In this document: piece after piece, positions 46,494 through 56,890 of the stretch
Position numbering within the stretch: position 1 is the stretch's first letter
Layout: each line of letters opens with the position of its first letter
Translations under genes and position numbers: made by a program
Notes under the pieces: generated by a model
Database searches by the model: none
The model's input: only the letters and a program-made list of their open reading frames with translations
Told to the model about the DNA's origin: nothing
Assembly: GCF_014297365.1 (NCBI RefSeq)
Contig: NZ_JACOQD010000001.1
Span: 558,001-622,000, forward strand
DNA from: Winogradskyella echinorum
GTDB lineage: Bacteria; Bacteroidota; Bacteroidia; Flavobacteriales; Flavobacteriaceae
DNA length: 64,000 nt
Direction: 5' to 3'

Positions 46494-46832
46494 ATGAAAA
46501 AAGTTGAAGCAATTATTAGAAAATCTAAATTTTCTACAGTAAAAAAAGCACTTCATGAAGTAGGTGTAAATTTTTTCTCTTATTGGGATGTTACCGGACT
46601 AGGCAACGAAAAAGAAGGCCATGTTTACAGAGGTGTTTCTTATAGCACAAGCGACATTCAAAGACGCTACTTATCTATAGTAGTTAATGACGATTTTGAA
46701 GACATTACAGTTAAAACAATTATTGAGTCTGCCTCTACAGGCGATGTTGGAGATGGTAAAATATTTGTCTCTGATGTTAAGGAGGTATACAGAATAAGAA
46801 CAGGAGAAAAAGGAGGACAAACTTTAAAATAA
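46494..46832 (+). CDS. glnK: P-II family nitrogen regulatory protein
   Basis: A 112-residue P-II signalling protein that senses ATP/ADP and 2-oxoglutarate and usually blocks Amt when nitrogen is plentiful. The B-loop STGDVGDGKIFVSDV is well conserved. The T-loop reads YRGVSYSTSDIQRRY and keeps a tyrosine (Tyr50) near the usual uridylylation position, though the rest of the loop differs from the proteobacterial VDFLPK sequence. Its gene is directly followed by amt after 4 bases, the usual glnK-amt pairing. Confidence 0.93.
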   Translation: MKKVEAIIRKSKFSTVKKALHEVGVNFFSYWDVTGLGNEKEGHVYRGVSYSTSDIQRRYLSIVVNDDFEDITVKTIIESASTGDVGDGKIFVSDVKEVYRIRTGEKGGQTLK

Positions 46833-46836
46833 AATC

Positions 46837-48075
46837 ATGGAAACATTTACAATAAATAATGTATGGATGATGATCTGTACAGCACTCGTTTTCTTTATGC
46901 ATTTAGGTTTTGCATTTTTAGAAATTGGATTGACACGTCAAAAGAATACTATAAACATATTATTTAAAAATATGTTCATTATCACGGTTGGATTACTACT
47001 CTATTGCTTAGTAGGTTTCAACCTTATGTATCCAGGTTTTGAATCTGGTGATTGGGGAATTTTAAGTTTCGCAGGTTTTGGTTTGGATGCACCAATGGCA
47101 GAAGGCGCTTTAGATCTTTCTTACAATGAAGGTTATACTTACTGGACAGACTTCTTATTTCAAGGTATGTTTGCAGCAACAGCTGCAACTATTGTTTCTG
47201 GAGCTGTTGCAGAACGTATGAAAATTGGGCCCTTTATGGTTTTTGCAATTATATACGTTGGCCTTGTTTATCCTATTGCTGGATCTTGGGATTGGGGAGG
47301 TGGCTTCTTAGAAACAAGAGATACTCCATTTTATGACTTTGCAGGTTCAACACTAGTACACTCTGTTGGCGGCTGGGCTGCATTAGTAGCAGTATGTCTA
47401 TTGGGTTCAAGAATTGGTAAATTCAAAGACGGAAAACTACAAGCTATTCCTGGCCACAACATCCCTATAGCCACTGCTGGTGTAATCATCTTATGGCTAG
47501 GTTGGTTTGGTTTTAATGGAGGATCTGTATTGTCTGCAAATCCAGAATTAACATCATTAACTCTAGTAACCACATGTTTAGCAGCCGCAGCAGGTGGAGT
47601 TATTGCAGCTCTTGTATCTTTTATACGTTATAAGAATTTAGATTTAACAATGTTTCTTAATGGTATATTAGGTGGTCTTGTTGGTATTACTGCTGGTGCA
47701 GATCAAATGAGTCCAACGGATGCTATAATTATTGGGGCAATTGCTGGAGCCATAATCGTATTTGCTGTATCGTTAATTGACAGATTAAAACTAGATGATC
47801 CTGTTGGTGCCATTGCCGTACATTTAGTATGTGGTATTTGGGGAACTTTAGCAGTAGGTTTATTTGGTGGTTTAGCTGGTGTAGACCAGTTCATTTCACA
47901 GCTTATAGGTGTTGGATCTATTGCTGTATTTTGTTCTGTTTCTGCTTTCATTATACTCTTTACACTTAAGAAAACTGTGGGAATACGAGTTTCTGAAAGA
48001 GAAGAATTAGAAGGTTTAGACGCTCACGAGCATGGTATGGATGCTTATCCAGATTTTAGATTAAATGAGCATTAA
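46837..48075 (+). CDS. amtB: Ammonium transporter (Amt family), second copy
   Basis: A 412-residue inner-membrane protein. The pore histidines lie in GSTLVHSVGGWAALVAVCLL and GAIAVHLVCGIWGTLAVGLF; FQGMFAATAATIVSGAVAER and ILWLGWFGFNGGSVL are shared with the first copy. It starts with a short N-terminus, unlike the first copy, and begins 4 bases after glnK. The two Amts are clearly paralogous but diverged, so they may differ in affinity. A perfect palindromic terminator follows. Confidence 0.95.
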   Translation: METFTINNVWMMICTALVFFMHLGFAFLEIGLTRQKNTINILFKNMFIITVGLLLYCLVGFNLMYPGFESGDWGILSFAGFGLDAPMAEGALDLSYNEGYTYWTDFLFQGMFAATAATIVSGAVAERMKIGPFMVFAIIYVGLVYPIAGSWDWGGGFLETRDTPFYDFAGSTLVHSVGGWAALVAVCLLGSRIGKFKDGKLQAIPGHNIPIATAGVIILWLGWFGFNGGSVLSANPELTSLTLVTTCLAAAAGGVIAALVSFIRYKNLDLTMFLNGILGGLVGITAGADQMSPTDAIIIGAIAGAIIVFAVSLIDRLKLDDPVGAIAVHLVCGIWGTLAVGLFGGLAGVDQFISQLIGVGSIAVFCSVSAFIILFTLKKTVGIRVSEREELEGLDAHEHGMDAYPDFRLNEH

Positions 48076-48120
48076 AATTAAATATTGAAAATTTAATTGA
48101 TTAAATATAAATTGTTAATT

Positions 48121-48152
48121 AAAAACCTCTAAGAAATTTCTTAGAGGTTTTT
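48121..48152. terminator. Bidirectional terminator between amt and ppc
   Basis: AAAAACCTCTAAGAAA and TTTCTTAGAGGTTTTT form a perfect 32-bp palindrome at 48121-48152, with T-rich ends on both strands. It ends the plus-strand glnK-amt unit and the minus-strand leu-ppc unit. Confidence 0.9.
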
Positions 48153-48185
48153 TATTCTAAATAATAATAAAGATTGAATAATTTG

Positions 48186-50768
48186 TTAAGCTGAATTACG
48201 ACTAGCATTAATATTACCAAACAAAGACCTAGTCACCATGCTCGCAAAAATTTTCATTTGCTCATCATCTGGTTTTACTCCAGCTTTTTCAAGTTCTTGT
48301 ATCTTTTTTAAAGCATACTGCTGTATGGTCAATAATGGTAAAACTATAGATTCTCTAACAGCAATAGAAGCCTTACCTGCTGGCTCTTCTTGCATTAACT
48401 CTTTATAGCCAGTTAATTTTAAAATGAGATGTTTTGATGTTTCGTACTCATTATAAATAATAGTCCAAAATTCACCATATTCAGGATCTTCTGCCATGTA
48501 TCTTGTTAAATCAAAAAATGATTTAGATAAGGACATCATACTATTTTCAATTAAAGTCTTAAAGAAATTTGAAGTTTTAAAAAGCTTCTGTACTTTTTCA
48601 AATTCACCTGAATCTTCATAATGTTTTAAGGCTGTACCTACTCCAAAAAAGCCAGGTACATTTTGCTTTAATTGACTCCAAGAACCAACAAACGGTATCG
48701 CTCTTAAATCTTCAAAAACTAAGCCTTCAGATTTACCACGTTTAGATGGTCGACTTCCTATATTCGTCTTCGCATAATACTTTAAAGTACTCATGTGCTC
48801 CAAATACGAAATAAATTTAGGGTGCGCCTTAAAATCTGAATAGGCTTTATAACTACGTTCAGATAAATCGGTCATTACCTCTCTATTTTCAGGAAGCATA
48901 CTTAAATCTGAATCACTTAAGCTATTATGAATACCAGAACTTATTAACTGTTCTAAATTATATTGAGAAGATTCTAACGTTCCGAAATTAGAACTAATCG
49001 TTTGCCCTTGTATGGTCAATTGCACTTCTTTATCTTCAATTGTTGGCCCAAGAGAGGCATAGAAATTATGAGTTTTTCCACCACCACGCGCAGGTGGTCC
49101 ACCACGACCATCAAAGAAAATAACCTTTATTCCATATTTTCTAGATACTCTAGTTAAGTTTTCTTTGGCTTTATAAATTGCCCAATTAGCCATTAAATAA
49201 CCACCATCTTTAGTACCATCACTAAAACCTAACATAATGGTTTGTTTGTTCCCTCTTGATTTTAAATGTGCAGCATATTCTGGATTTGAATATAACTCTT
49301 CCATTACTCCTGGTGCATTTTCTAAATCTGTAATGGTTTCAAAAAGTGGTCCTATATCTACGGTTAATTTATCTTGAAAAGCAACCAACTTCAACATAGC
49401 AAACAATTGCATTACATTAAGCGTTGTTTGGTTATTACTTATAATATAACGATTTGCTGCCTTCTCACCATTAGTTCCTTGAATGGTTTTAATCGCTTTC
49501 ATTGTATTTAAAGCTTTTAAAGTTTCTTCATCCTTTATTAAGGATAAATCAACCTCACCTTTAACTTTAGATAAAATTTTAATTTGCTCTTTTTCTGATA
49601 AATCAAAATAATCCTTCGGAAAAATATCACTACCACTTTTAATCAAAGACTTTACCATATCAGTAAAAAACTGATGGTGCTTACGACTATCTTGACGTAT
49701 ATCTAAGTTTGCAAAATGAAATCCGAATAAGTGAATTTTATTTAATAAACTATTTACTTCATTTACATAAAGTGATTGGTGTTCTTTAACAATTACACTT
49801 TTAACAACCTTTAATTCTTCAGCAAAATTATCCGCTGTTAAATTAGAATTTTTGTTAGTAATAATTTTATAAAGCTCTTTTTCTATGACCAACATCCTCT
49901 CTTCTACACCCTGAAATGTTAACTTACGTTTTAAGCGCCTAACATCTCTGTAGTAATTTTTAATTACAGTTTCTCGCAATCGTTTTGCTACATTCAATGT
50001 AATCTCTGGAGTTACAAACGGATTACCATCTCTATCTCCACCTGGCCAAAATCCTATATTTATAATATCATTTTCAATCTGTTTGCCGTCGAAAATATTT
50101 TGTTGAATATAATCGTATATGGTTCCAAAAGATTTATAAAATACATTTTCTAAATACCAAATTAGACTTACCGCTTCATCAAAAGGCGAAGGCTTTTTAT
50201 GTTTAAAAAATGGTGTTTTACCCAGTTGAGCCAATAAATCATTTATTCTCAATAAGTCATTTTCTTTAATAGCTTCTGTTAAATCTGTAATAATTCCTAG
50301 AACTGAACCTGGATAAAACTGAGTTGGGTGCGCCGTTAGTACAATACGAACTTTAAACTCTTCTAGATATTTCCTCAGTGTTTCGAGCTTATTTTCTTTT
50401 GATACAGATTCTTTTAAACTACGCAACGTACCAATACCATCCATGTTATTTACAACAGGAAATGCAGCATCTTCTATAGCATCGAATAAAACGACTTGTC
50501 GTTCTATATATTGAATAAATCGAAACAGTAAATTAATCTGACTTTGAGGTGATCGCCTAGCTTGGTATTTTTTAAAAAATGTTTCAACTATAGTTGTAGG
50601 ATTATCTTTATTAGCAAATCCTTTCTGGCATGTTTCATGAAACAAAGGCAGTAACGCACCTGTTTTAGTTACAGAATCAAAAGGTAAGGTCATAAATATA
50701 CTGTTGTATATCTGATATTTTGATAATACGTTTTGATTGAATCGAGTAAGCTTTGGCTGTGTAGGCAT
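48186..50768 (-). CDS. ppc: Phosphoenolpyruvate carboxylase
   Basis: An 860-residue enzyme that makes oxaloacetate from phosphoenolpyruvate and bicarbonate. His147 lies in VLTAHPTQFYPG. WPGGDRDGNPFV and LGFSDGTKDGGYLMANW are normal. The usual FHGRGG loop reads FFDGRGGPPARGGGKTH, so the histidine of that motif is aspartate (Asp553). The C-terminus NINASRNSA resembles the usual QNTG-type end. It is the last gene of the leu operon, 5 bases after leuB, and so is probably made together with the leucine enzymes. Confidence 0.94.
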   Translation of the reverse strand: MPTQPKLTRFNQNVLSKYQIYNSIFMTLPFDSVTKTGALLPLFHETCQKGFANKDNPTTIVETFFKKYQARRSPQSQINLLFRFIQYIERQVVLFDAIEDAAFPVVNNMDGIGTLRSLKESVSKENKLETLRKYLEEFKVRIVLTAHPTQFYPGSVLGIITDLTEAIKENDLLRINDLLAQLGKTPFFKHKKPSPFDEAVSLIWYLENVFYKSFGTIYDYIQQNIFDGKQIENDIINIGFWPGGDRDGNPFVTPEITLNVAKRLRETVIKNYYRDVRRLKRKLTFQGVEERMLVIEKELYKIITNKNSNLTADNFAEELKVVKSVIVKEHQSLYVNEVNSLLNKIHLFGFHFANLDIRQDSRKHHQFFTDMVKSLIKSGSDIFPKDYFDLSEKEQIKILSKVKGEVDLSLIKDEETLKALNTMKAIKTIQGTNGEKAANRYIISNNQTTLNVMQLFAMLKLVAFQDKLTVDIGPLFETITDLENAPGVMEELYSNPEYAAHLKSRGNKQTIMLGFSDGTKDGGYLMANWAIYKAKENLTRVSRKYGIKVIFFDGRGGPPARGGGKTHNFYASLGPTIEDKEVQLTIQGQTISSNFGTLESSQYNLEQLISSGIHNSLSDSDLSMLPENREVMTDLSERSYKAYSDFKAHPKFISYLEHMSTLKYYAKTNIGSRPSKRGKSEGLVFEDLRAIPFVGSWSQLKQNVPGFFGVGTALKHYEDSGEFEKVQKLFKTSNFFKTLIENSMMSLSKSFFDLTRYMAEDPEYGEFWTIIYNEYETSKHLILKLTGYKELMQEEPAGKASIAVRESIVLPLLTIQQYALKKIQELEKAGVKPDDEQMKIFASMVTRSLFGNINASRNSA

Positions 50769-50773
50769 TTAAT

Positions 50774-51892
50774 TTATATAATGGTCGATTGACCTAGGTG
50801 AATATTGGTAAAATTCATATTAGTGTCTTTAGGATTGTAAATAAAATCCTCTATAAATTCACCAACTTTACCAGTAGTTACATTATCGTATTTTGCGTTG
50901 ATATCTGGTGTTGATATATTTAGTTTTAATGATTTCTCAACAGCTAAATTAACCAATTCTGCTTCATTATAAAGACCAAAATGTTCTAATAACATTGCAG
51001 CAGATAATATTGACGCAATAGGATTGGCAATTCCTTTTCCTTTTGCTTGAGGATACGACCCATGTATTGGCTCGAACATGGCATATTTATCACCAACCGA
51101 TGCCGAAGCTAACAAACCAATAGAGCCACCAATAACACTAGCTTCATCGCTAATAATATCTCCAAACATATTTTCGGTTAAAATAACATCGAACTGTTTT
51201 GGATTTAATATCATTTGCATGGCTGCGTTATCTACAAATAAGAAATCTAGTTTAACATCCTTGTATTGTTTAGCAATTTCAGTTACTACTTTTCTCCAAA
51301 GTCTAGATGTTTCTAAAACATTTGCTTTATCAACTAAAGTTACTTTATGACTTCTATTTTGAGCTGCCTGAAATGCTAAATGTGCTATACGTTCTATTTC
51401 TGCTTTTGAGTAAGCACATAAATCTGAAGCTACATTACCATCTTCGCTTAATTGTTTTTCACCAAAATAAATTCCACCTGTTAACTCCCTGTAGATACTA
51501 ATATCTGTACCTTCAATAATATGTTTCTTTAAAGGTGATTTATCCAATAACGTTTGATACGCTTTTACAGGTCTAATATTAGCATACAAACCTAATTCTT
51601 TTCTTAACTTAAGAAGTCCTTGCTCTGGACGTACTTTTGCAGAAGGATCATTATCGTACTTAGGATGACCAATAGCACCAAATAATATGGCATCTGTAGA
51701 TTTACATAAATCTAAAGTCTCTTCTGGCAATGGGTCGTTGTGCTTATCTATAGCTATTGCACCAACATCTGCTGTTGTAAACTTAAAATCATGATTAAAC
51801 TCAGAAGCTATAGCTTTAAGAGCTTTCACTGCTTGATTTGTTACTTCTGGACCAATACCATCACCTGGCAATACTGCAATATTTAATTTCAT
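50774..51892 (-). CDS. leuB: 3-isopropylmalate dehydrogenase
   Basis: A 372-residue NAD-dependent enzyme that oxidatively decarboxylates 3-isopropylmalate. Motifs are AVLPGDGIGPEVTNQAVKAL, LLKLRKELGLYANIRPVKAY, TGGIYFGEK and the metal/NAD segment MFGDIISDEASVIGGSIGLL followed by FEPIHGSYPQAKGKGIANP. It lies 9 bases after leuD in the order leuA-leuC-leuD-leuB. Confidence 0.96.
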   Translation of the reverse strand: MKLNIAVLPGDGIGPEVTNQAVKALKAIASEFNHDFKFTTADVGAIAIDKHNDPLPEETLDLCKSTDAILFGAIGHPKYDNDPSAKVRPEQGLLKLRKELGLYANIRPVKAYQTLLDKSPLKKHIIEGTDISIYRELTGGIYFGEKQLSEDGNVASDLCAYSKAEIERIAHLAFQAAQNRSHKVTLVDKANVLETSRLWRKVVTEIAKQYKDVKLDFLFVDNAAMQMILNPKQFDVILTENMFGDIISDEASVIGGSIGLLASASVGDKYAMFEPIHGSYPQAKGKGIANPIASILSAAMLLEHFGLYNEAELVNLAVEKSLKLNISTPDINAKYDNVTTGKVGEFIEDFIYNPKDTNMNFTNIHLGQSTII

Positions 51893-51901
51893 TTGTACTA
51901 A

Positions 51902-52492
51902 TTAGTATATTTTTTGAGCTTCAAAAGCCTCAATTTGTTCTTTATTATTGACTAGATAATCGATATCATCATATCCATTAATCATGCATGTTTTCTTATA
52001 AGTATCTATTTCAAAGTCTTCAGATAAATCTAAATCTTTTACTGAAATAGTCTGTTTTTCAAGGTTAACTTCTAATTCTGTTTGTGGATTGGACTCAATT
52101 TGCTGAAACAGGTCACGCAAAAATTCTTTTGAAACCTGAACAGGCAACAAGCCATTATTCAGAGCATTTCCTTTAAAGATATCTGCAAAGAAACTAGACA
52201 CAACCACTTTAAATCCATAATCTGTAATTGCCCAAGCTGCATGTTCTCTACTCGATCCACAACCAAAATTATCACCAGCAACTAAAATGCTCCCAGTATA
52301 TCTTGAATCATTAAGAACAAAATCAGTATTAACCGTTCCGTCTTTATGATATCTCCAATCTCTAAATACGTTATCCCCAAATCCTTTTCTGTCAGTGGCT
52401 TTAAGAAAACGTGCAGGAATAATTTGATCTGTATCTACATTCTCAATTTGTAATGGAATGGCTCTAGAATTTAGTGTTGTAAACTTTTCCAT
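51902..52492 (-). CDS. leuD: 3-isopropylmalate dehydratase small subunit
   Basis: A 196-residue aconitase-family swivel-domain subunit. Motifs are [41 protein letters not shown] and [20 protein letters not shown]. It pairs with LeuC. Its ATG overlaps the leuC stop codon by one base, which points to translational coupling. Confidence 0.96.
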   Translation of the reverse strand: MEKFTTLNSRAIPLQIENVDTDQIIPARFLKATDRKGFGDNVFRDWRYHKDGTVNTDFVLNDSRYTGSILVAGDNFGCGSSREHAAWAITDYGFKVVVSSFFADIFKGNALNNGLLPVQVSKEFLRDLFQQIESNPQTELEVNLEKQTISVKDLDLSEDFEIDTYKKTCMINGYDDIDYLVNNKEQIEAFEAQKIY

Positions 52493-53877
52493 TAATTTAA
52501 ATGTTTTGTAATATCAATTATTTTTCCTTCAACAGCTGTAGCTGCTGCAACTAATGGGCTTGCTAAAATGGTTCTGGAGCCTTGACCTTGTCGTCCTTCA
52601 AAATTTCTATTAGAAGTAGACACACAATATTCACCTTGAGGAATCTTATCATCATTCATCGCTAAACAAGCAGAACAACCTGGTTGACGCAATTCAAATC
52701 CAGCTTCATCAAAAACAGTCTTTAAACCTTCTTCTATAATTTGAGCCTCCACTTGCTTACTACCTGGAACTAACCATGCAGTTACATTATCAGCTTTTTT
52801 CTTTCCTTTTATAAATTCTGCAGCTACCCTAAAATCTTCAATTCTAGAATTGGTACAGCTTCCTATAAACACAAAATTTATAGGTTTGTTAATTAGGCTT
52901 TCACCAGCTTCAAAATTCATATAAGCTAGTGATTTTTTGAAGGACGGATTTTCATCAACCGGAATGTTTTCAGAAATTTTAATTCCCATTCCAGGATTGG
53001 TTCCATAGGTAATCATTGGCTCAATGTCTTCCGCATCGAAATGATATTCTTTATCGAATTGTGCTCCTTCATCCGTCGGTAAGGTTTTCCAATAGGCTAC
53101 TTTCTTTTCAAAATCTTCACCTTTTGGTGCAAATTCTCTTCCTTTTACATATTCAAAAGTCGTTTCATCTGGCGCAATCATGCCACCACGTGCTCCCATT
53201 TCAATACTCATATTACAGACGGTCATACGACCTTCCATACTCATCTCTTCAAAAACATTTCCGGCATATTCACAAAAATATCCGGTGCCAGAATTAGTAC
53301 CTAGTTTTGAGATGATATAAAGAATGACATCTTTTGGTAAGACGCCATTCTTTAATTTTCCATTAACGGTAACCCTTAAACTTTTGGGTTTGGTAAGCAA
53401 CAAGCACTGGCTCGCAAAAACTTGCGCTACCTGGCTTGTTCCTATACCAAATGCAATAGCTCCAAAGGCACCATGAGTTGATGTATGACTGTCACCGCAG
53501 ACCATGGTCAAGCCTGGTTGTGTCACTCCTAACTCAGGAGCCATTACATGCACAATCCCATTATACTTATGTCCTAACTCATATAATGTAATATTGTTTT
53601 TTTCACAGTTTTTAGACAATTGTTCTAGTTGCTGTCTAGACAGAGCATCTCTAACTGGTTGATCTTGATTTAATGTTGGTGTATTATGATCTGCTGTGGC
53701 TAAAATTTGATTAGGCCTAAAAACAGGAATTCCACGTTCTTCCAATTCATTGAAAGCCTGTGGACTTGTTACTTCGTGTATTAAATGTTTATCAATATAA
53801 AGTATCTGCGGACCATTTTCAATACTACTGACCACATGCGAATCCCAGACCTTATCGAATAGTGTTTTCTTAGACAT
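52492..53877 (-). CDS. leuC: 3-isopropylmalate dehydratase large subunit
   Basis: A 461-residue [4Fe-4S] enzyme that isomerises 2- to 3-isopropylmalate. Motifs are VWDSHVV at the N-terminus, [20 protein letters not shown] and the cluster ligands in [14 protein letters not shown] and [11 protein letters not shown]. Its ATG directly follows the leuA stop codon. Confidence 0.96.
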   Translation of the reverse strand: MSKKTLFDKVWDSHVVSSIENGPQILYIDKHLIHEVTSPQAFNELEERGIPVFRPNQILATADHNTPTLNQDQPVRDALSRQQLEQLSKNCEKNNITLYELGHKYNGIVHVMAPELGVTQPGLTMVCGDSHTSTHGAFGAIAFGIGTSQVAQVFASQCLLLTKPKSLRVTVNGKLKNGVLPKDVILYIISKLGTNSGTGYFCEYAGNVFEEMSMEGRMTVCNMSIEMGARGGMIAPDETTFEYVKGREFAPKGEDFEKKVAYWKTLPTDEGAQFDKEYHFDAEDIEPMITYGTNPGMGIKISENIPVDENPSFKKSLAYMNFEAGESLINKPINFVFIGSCTNSRIEDFRVAAEFIKGKKKADNVTAWLVPGSKQVEAQIIEEGLKTVFDEAGFELRQPGCSACLAMNDDKIPQGEYCVSTSNRNFEGRQGQGSRTILASPLVAAATAVEGKIIDITKHLN

Positions 53878-55053
53878 TTAAGCTGAAATTATTTGTTGGT
53901 AAACATTACTAGTTTCAATAATTTGATGGATATCGTTATCATTGATTTCTTTCTTTTTATCTGCAAAACTTAAGAAATTTGCATACACATCATCTAACTG
54001 AAGTTTAGTTAGTTCGTAACCAACATTTTTAGCTCTGTAAGCTAATGCAGCTCTTCCGCTCCTTGCAGTTAATACTATTGCAGATTCAGTAACACCTACA
54101 TCTTTAGGATCTATAATCTCGTAAGTTTCTCTATTTTTTATTACACCATCTTGATGAATACCAGAACTATGAGCAAAAGCATTTGCACCAACAATAGCTT
54201 TATTTGGCTGTGTATAAATACCCATACTATCTGAAACAAGTTGACTCATTCCATAAAGCATAGATGTATTAATATTTGTATCTAATTTAAGATATGGATG
54301 CTGCTTTAATACCATTACCACCTCTTCTAAAGCCGTGTTACCAGCACGCTCGCCAATTCCGTTTATTGTACATTCAATTTGGCGTGCTCCGTTAATCACA
54401 CCCTCTATAGAATTAGCAGTTGCCAAACCTAAATCGTTATGGCAATGACAAGATAAAATGGCCTTTTCTATGCCTTTAACATTCTCTTTTAAGTATTTTA
54501 TTTTAGCACCATATTCACTAGGTAAACAATAACCTGTTGTATCAGGAATATTTAAAACAGTAGCACCTGCTTTAATCGCAGCTTCACAAACTCTAGCTAA
54601 ATATTCGTTATCTGTTCTGCCCGCATCTTCTGCATAAAACTCAACGTCTTCCACAAAAGACTTGGCGTATTTAACTGCAGCATATGCACGCTCTAAAATA
54701 TCTTCTTGTGTTGTTTTAAATTTATGAACTATGTGCGATTCTGAAGTTCCTATACCTGTATGTATTCTTGGTTTTACAGCATACTTTAATGCTTCTGCAG
54801 CAACTTTTATATCATTTTCTACAGACCTAGTTAAACCACAGACCGTTGCATTTTTTACTATTTTAGAAATTGCTTCCACAGATTTAAAATCACCAGGACT
54901 AGAGACTGGAAAACCTGCTTCAATGACATCAACTCCTAGCGCATCTAACTGCTCTGCAATGACAACTTTCTGATCTGTGTTGAGTTTACAACCCGGAACT
55001 TGCTCTCCATCGCGAAGTGTTGTATCGAAGATTTGTATATTGTTATTTGACAT
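53878..55053 (-). CDS. leuA: 2-isopropylmalate synthase, short form without regulatory domain
   Basis: A 391-residue enzyme that joins acetyl-CoA and 2-oxoisovalerate. The catalytic barrel has [17 protein letters not shown], the metal site [16 protein letters not shown] and [19 protein letters not shown]. Most leucine-regulated LeuA proteins are about 500 residues and carry a C-terminal allosteric domain; this one ends soon after the catalytic region, so it may be insensitive to leucine. The leu operon context supports LeuA over citramalate or homocitrate synthase. It is the first gene of the operon and diverges from the unknown gene at 55199. Confidence 0.9.
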   Translation of the reverse strand: MSNNNIQIFDTTLRDGEQVPGCKLNTDQKVVIAEQLDALGVDVIEAGFPVSSPGDFKSVEAISKIVKNATVCGLTRSVENDIKVAAEALKYAVKPRIHTGIGTSESHIVHKFKTTQEDILERAYAAVKYAKSFVEDVEFYAEDAGRTDNEYLARVCEAAIKAGATVLNIPDTTGYCLPSEYGAKIKYLKENVKGIEKAILSCHCHNDLGLATANSIEGVINGARQIECTINGIGERAGNTALEEVVMVLKQHPYLKLDTNINTSMLYGMSQLVSDSMGIYTQPNKAIVGANAFAHSSGIHQDGVIKNRETYEIIDPKDVGVTESAIVLTARSGRAALAYRAKNVGYELTKLQLDDVYANFLSFADKKKEINDNDIHQIIETSNVYQQIISA

Positions 55054-55198
55054 ATATCAAAATATATTTATAGTATTGTCTTACGAATTTATATTTTGAA
55101 TTTATTTTAATCACTTATCATTCATTTGATTTTACGATGTTCAAAAGCATATTTGCGATACAATTAATTGATTTTTAACACTATAAGCCTATTTTAAA

Positions 55199-56749
55199 TT
55201 GACAACTAAAGACCAAAAAGATAATTTATTTTCTCTTGTAAAGTCATTAACCAAGTCTGAAAAAAGACAGTTTAAACTTTATGTTGGGAGGCTTGGTGTT
55301 AATTCTGATTCTAAATTTTTAAAACTTTTTAACCTTTTAGACAAATCAAAATCCTACAATGAAGCATTAATTATAAAAAGTGGAATTGTAAAAAAACAGC
55401 AAATTGCCAATGTAAAAGCGCATTTATATAAGCAGATTTTAATAAGTCTTAAGTTAAATCCTTCGCATCAAAATATACGATCTCAAATTAGAGAACAGCT
55501 CGATTTTGCATCCATTTTATACCATAAAGGCTTATACAAACAAAGTCTAAAAATATTAGATAAAGCCAAAGATTTAGCCATTGTAAATGAAGAAAAAAAC
55601 TTAGCTTTTGAAATCGTTGAACTCGAAAAAATCATTGAAGCACAGTATATTACCAGAAGTATTAATACACGAGCCGACGAATTAGCTATACAAGCCAAAG
55701 AGCTGAGCGCACTAAATGTTATTGCCAGTAAACTCTCTAATTTATCATTACAACTTTACAGTATCATTTTAAAAACTGGTTATGTAAAAAATGAAGAAGA
55801 GAGCCAAATGATTACTAAGTACTTTAATGGAAGACTTCCTAAATTTAAAATGAGTAATGTTGGTTTTAGAGAAAAACTTTGGTTGTACAAGGCCTATTTA
55901 TGGTACAGTTTTTTAATGCAAGATTTTCTGAATTGTTATAAATATGCATCGAAATGGGTAGATCTTTTTCATCAAAACCCAAGCATGATTAACCTCAACC
56001 CAGTGTTTTACCTAAAAGGCAACAACTATCTTTTAGAATCTATATTTTTTATTAGAAACAAACCAAAATTTGTAAAAAAGCTAGAACATTTTAAATCCAC
56101 AGTAAACAGCACTAAGTTTAACAAAGATGAAAATGTTTCGGCACTAGTTTTTCTGTATACCAATTTTCATAATATCAATCAATATTTTATTGATGGTAGT
56201 TTTGAAGACGGTTTAGAATTGATTCCAAAAATCGAAAAAGAACTTGTTTTGTACGATTCACGTATTGATCCACATCATAAAATGATTTTTTATTACAAGT
56301 TTGCGAGTATGCATTTTGGAGTTGGAAATAACAAAATATGTATTAAATATTTAGATAAAATTATCTCCAACAAATCATTATCCATGCGTGAGGATTTACT
56401 ATGTTTTTCAAGAGTACTAAATCTTGTTGCTCATTACGAGGCAGGCCTAGATTACCATTTAGAAACACTTTTAAGAAGCACTTATAAATTCCTAATAAAA
56501 ATGAATGAATTACATGAGGTGCAAAAAGAAATGATAAAATTTATTAGAGGACTTCAAGATATTTACCCACATGATTTAAAAAATGCTTTCAAAGATTTAT
56601 TAGAACGCCTTAAAGTTTATGAAGATCATCCTTTTGAGCGAAGAGCTTTCCTTTATTTAGACATTATCTCTTGGCTAGAAAGTAAAATTGAAAACCAACC
56701 TGTTGGCCAAATAATTAAGACTAAATATTTAACAAAATATGCGCCTTGA
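55199..56749 (+). CDS. Conserved protein of unknown function, helical
   Basis: A 516-residue soluble protein with no signal peptide or membrane segment. The start seems to be TTG at 55199 (MTTKDQKDNLFSLVKSL). The N-terminal motif SLTKSEKRQFKLYVGRLG recalls proteins found across Bacteroidota, but I know of no function. The rest is mostly helical with regularly spaced Leu, Tyr and Lys, in the style of TPR-like solenoids (LYKQSLKILDKAKDLAIVNE, EDGLELIPKIEKELVLYD). It diverges from leuA with 145 bp between and ends before the SAM riboswitch promoter. Confidence 0.75.
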   Translation: MTTKDQKDNLFSLVKSLTKSEKRQFKLYVGRLGVNSDSKFLKLFNLLDKSKSYNEALIIKSGIVKKQQIANVKAHLYKQILISLKLNPSHQNIRSQIREQLDFASILYHKGLYKQSLKILDKAKDLAIVNEEKNLAFEIVELEKIIEAQYITRSINTRADELAIQAKELSALNVIASKLSNLSLQLYSIILKTGYVKNEEESQMITKYFNGRLPKFKMSNVGFREKLWLYKAYLWYSFLMQDFLNCYKYASKWVDLFHQNPSMINLNPVFYLKGNNYLLESIFFIRNKPKFVKKLEHFKSTVNSTKFNKDENVSALVFLYTNFHNINQYFIDGSFEDGLELIPKIEKELVLYDSRIDPHHKMIFYYKFASMHFGVGNNKICIKYLDKIISNKSLSMREDLLCFSRVLNLVAHYEAGLDYHLETLLRSTYKFLIKMNELHEVQKEMIKFIRGLQDIYPHDLKNAFKDLLERLKVYEDHPFERRAFLYLDIISWLESKIENQPVGQIIKTKYLTKYAP

Positions 56750-56790
56750 TTTTTCGAATCTCATAAAAAAGTCATAAAAATTAAAATAAA

Positions 56791-56823
56791 TTTGGAAATT
56801 AAATTTTTGTGTCGCAATATTTG
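56791..56823 (+). promoter_or_regulatory. Candidate promoter of the SAM-riboswitch metY unit
   Basis: TTTG at 56791-56794 and AATATTTG at 56816-56823 are spaced 21 bp apart, fitting Bacteroidota -33/-7 elements. The expected transcript starts near 56829, about 60 bases before the riboswitch. Confidence 0.5.
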
Positions 56824-56890
56824 TACTCACAAAGTTCAAACACTTACTGAAAGGGAAACTTTAAATTCAAATTTCTAGTTTTCCGAAAAT

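Noticed and set aside
55054..55198. A short minus-strand ORF (MLLNIVKSNE) upstream of leuA as a possible leucine leader peptide.
   Set aside because: It has only two leucines in ten residues and no terminator hairpin follows; chance is the simpler explanation.
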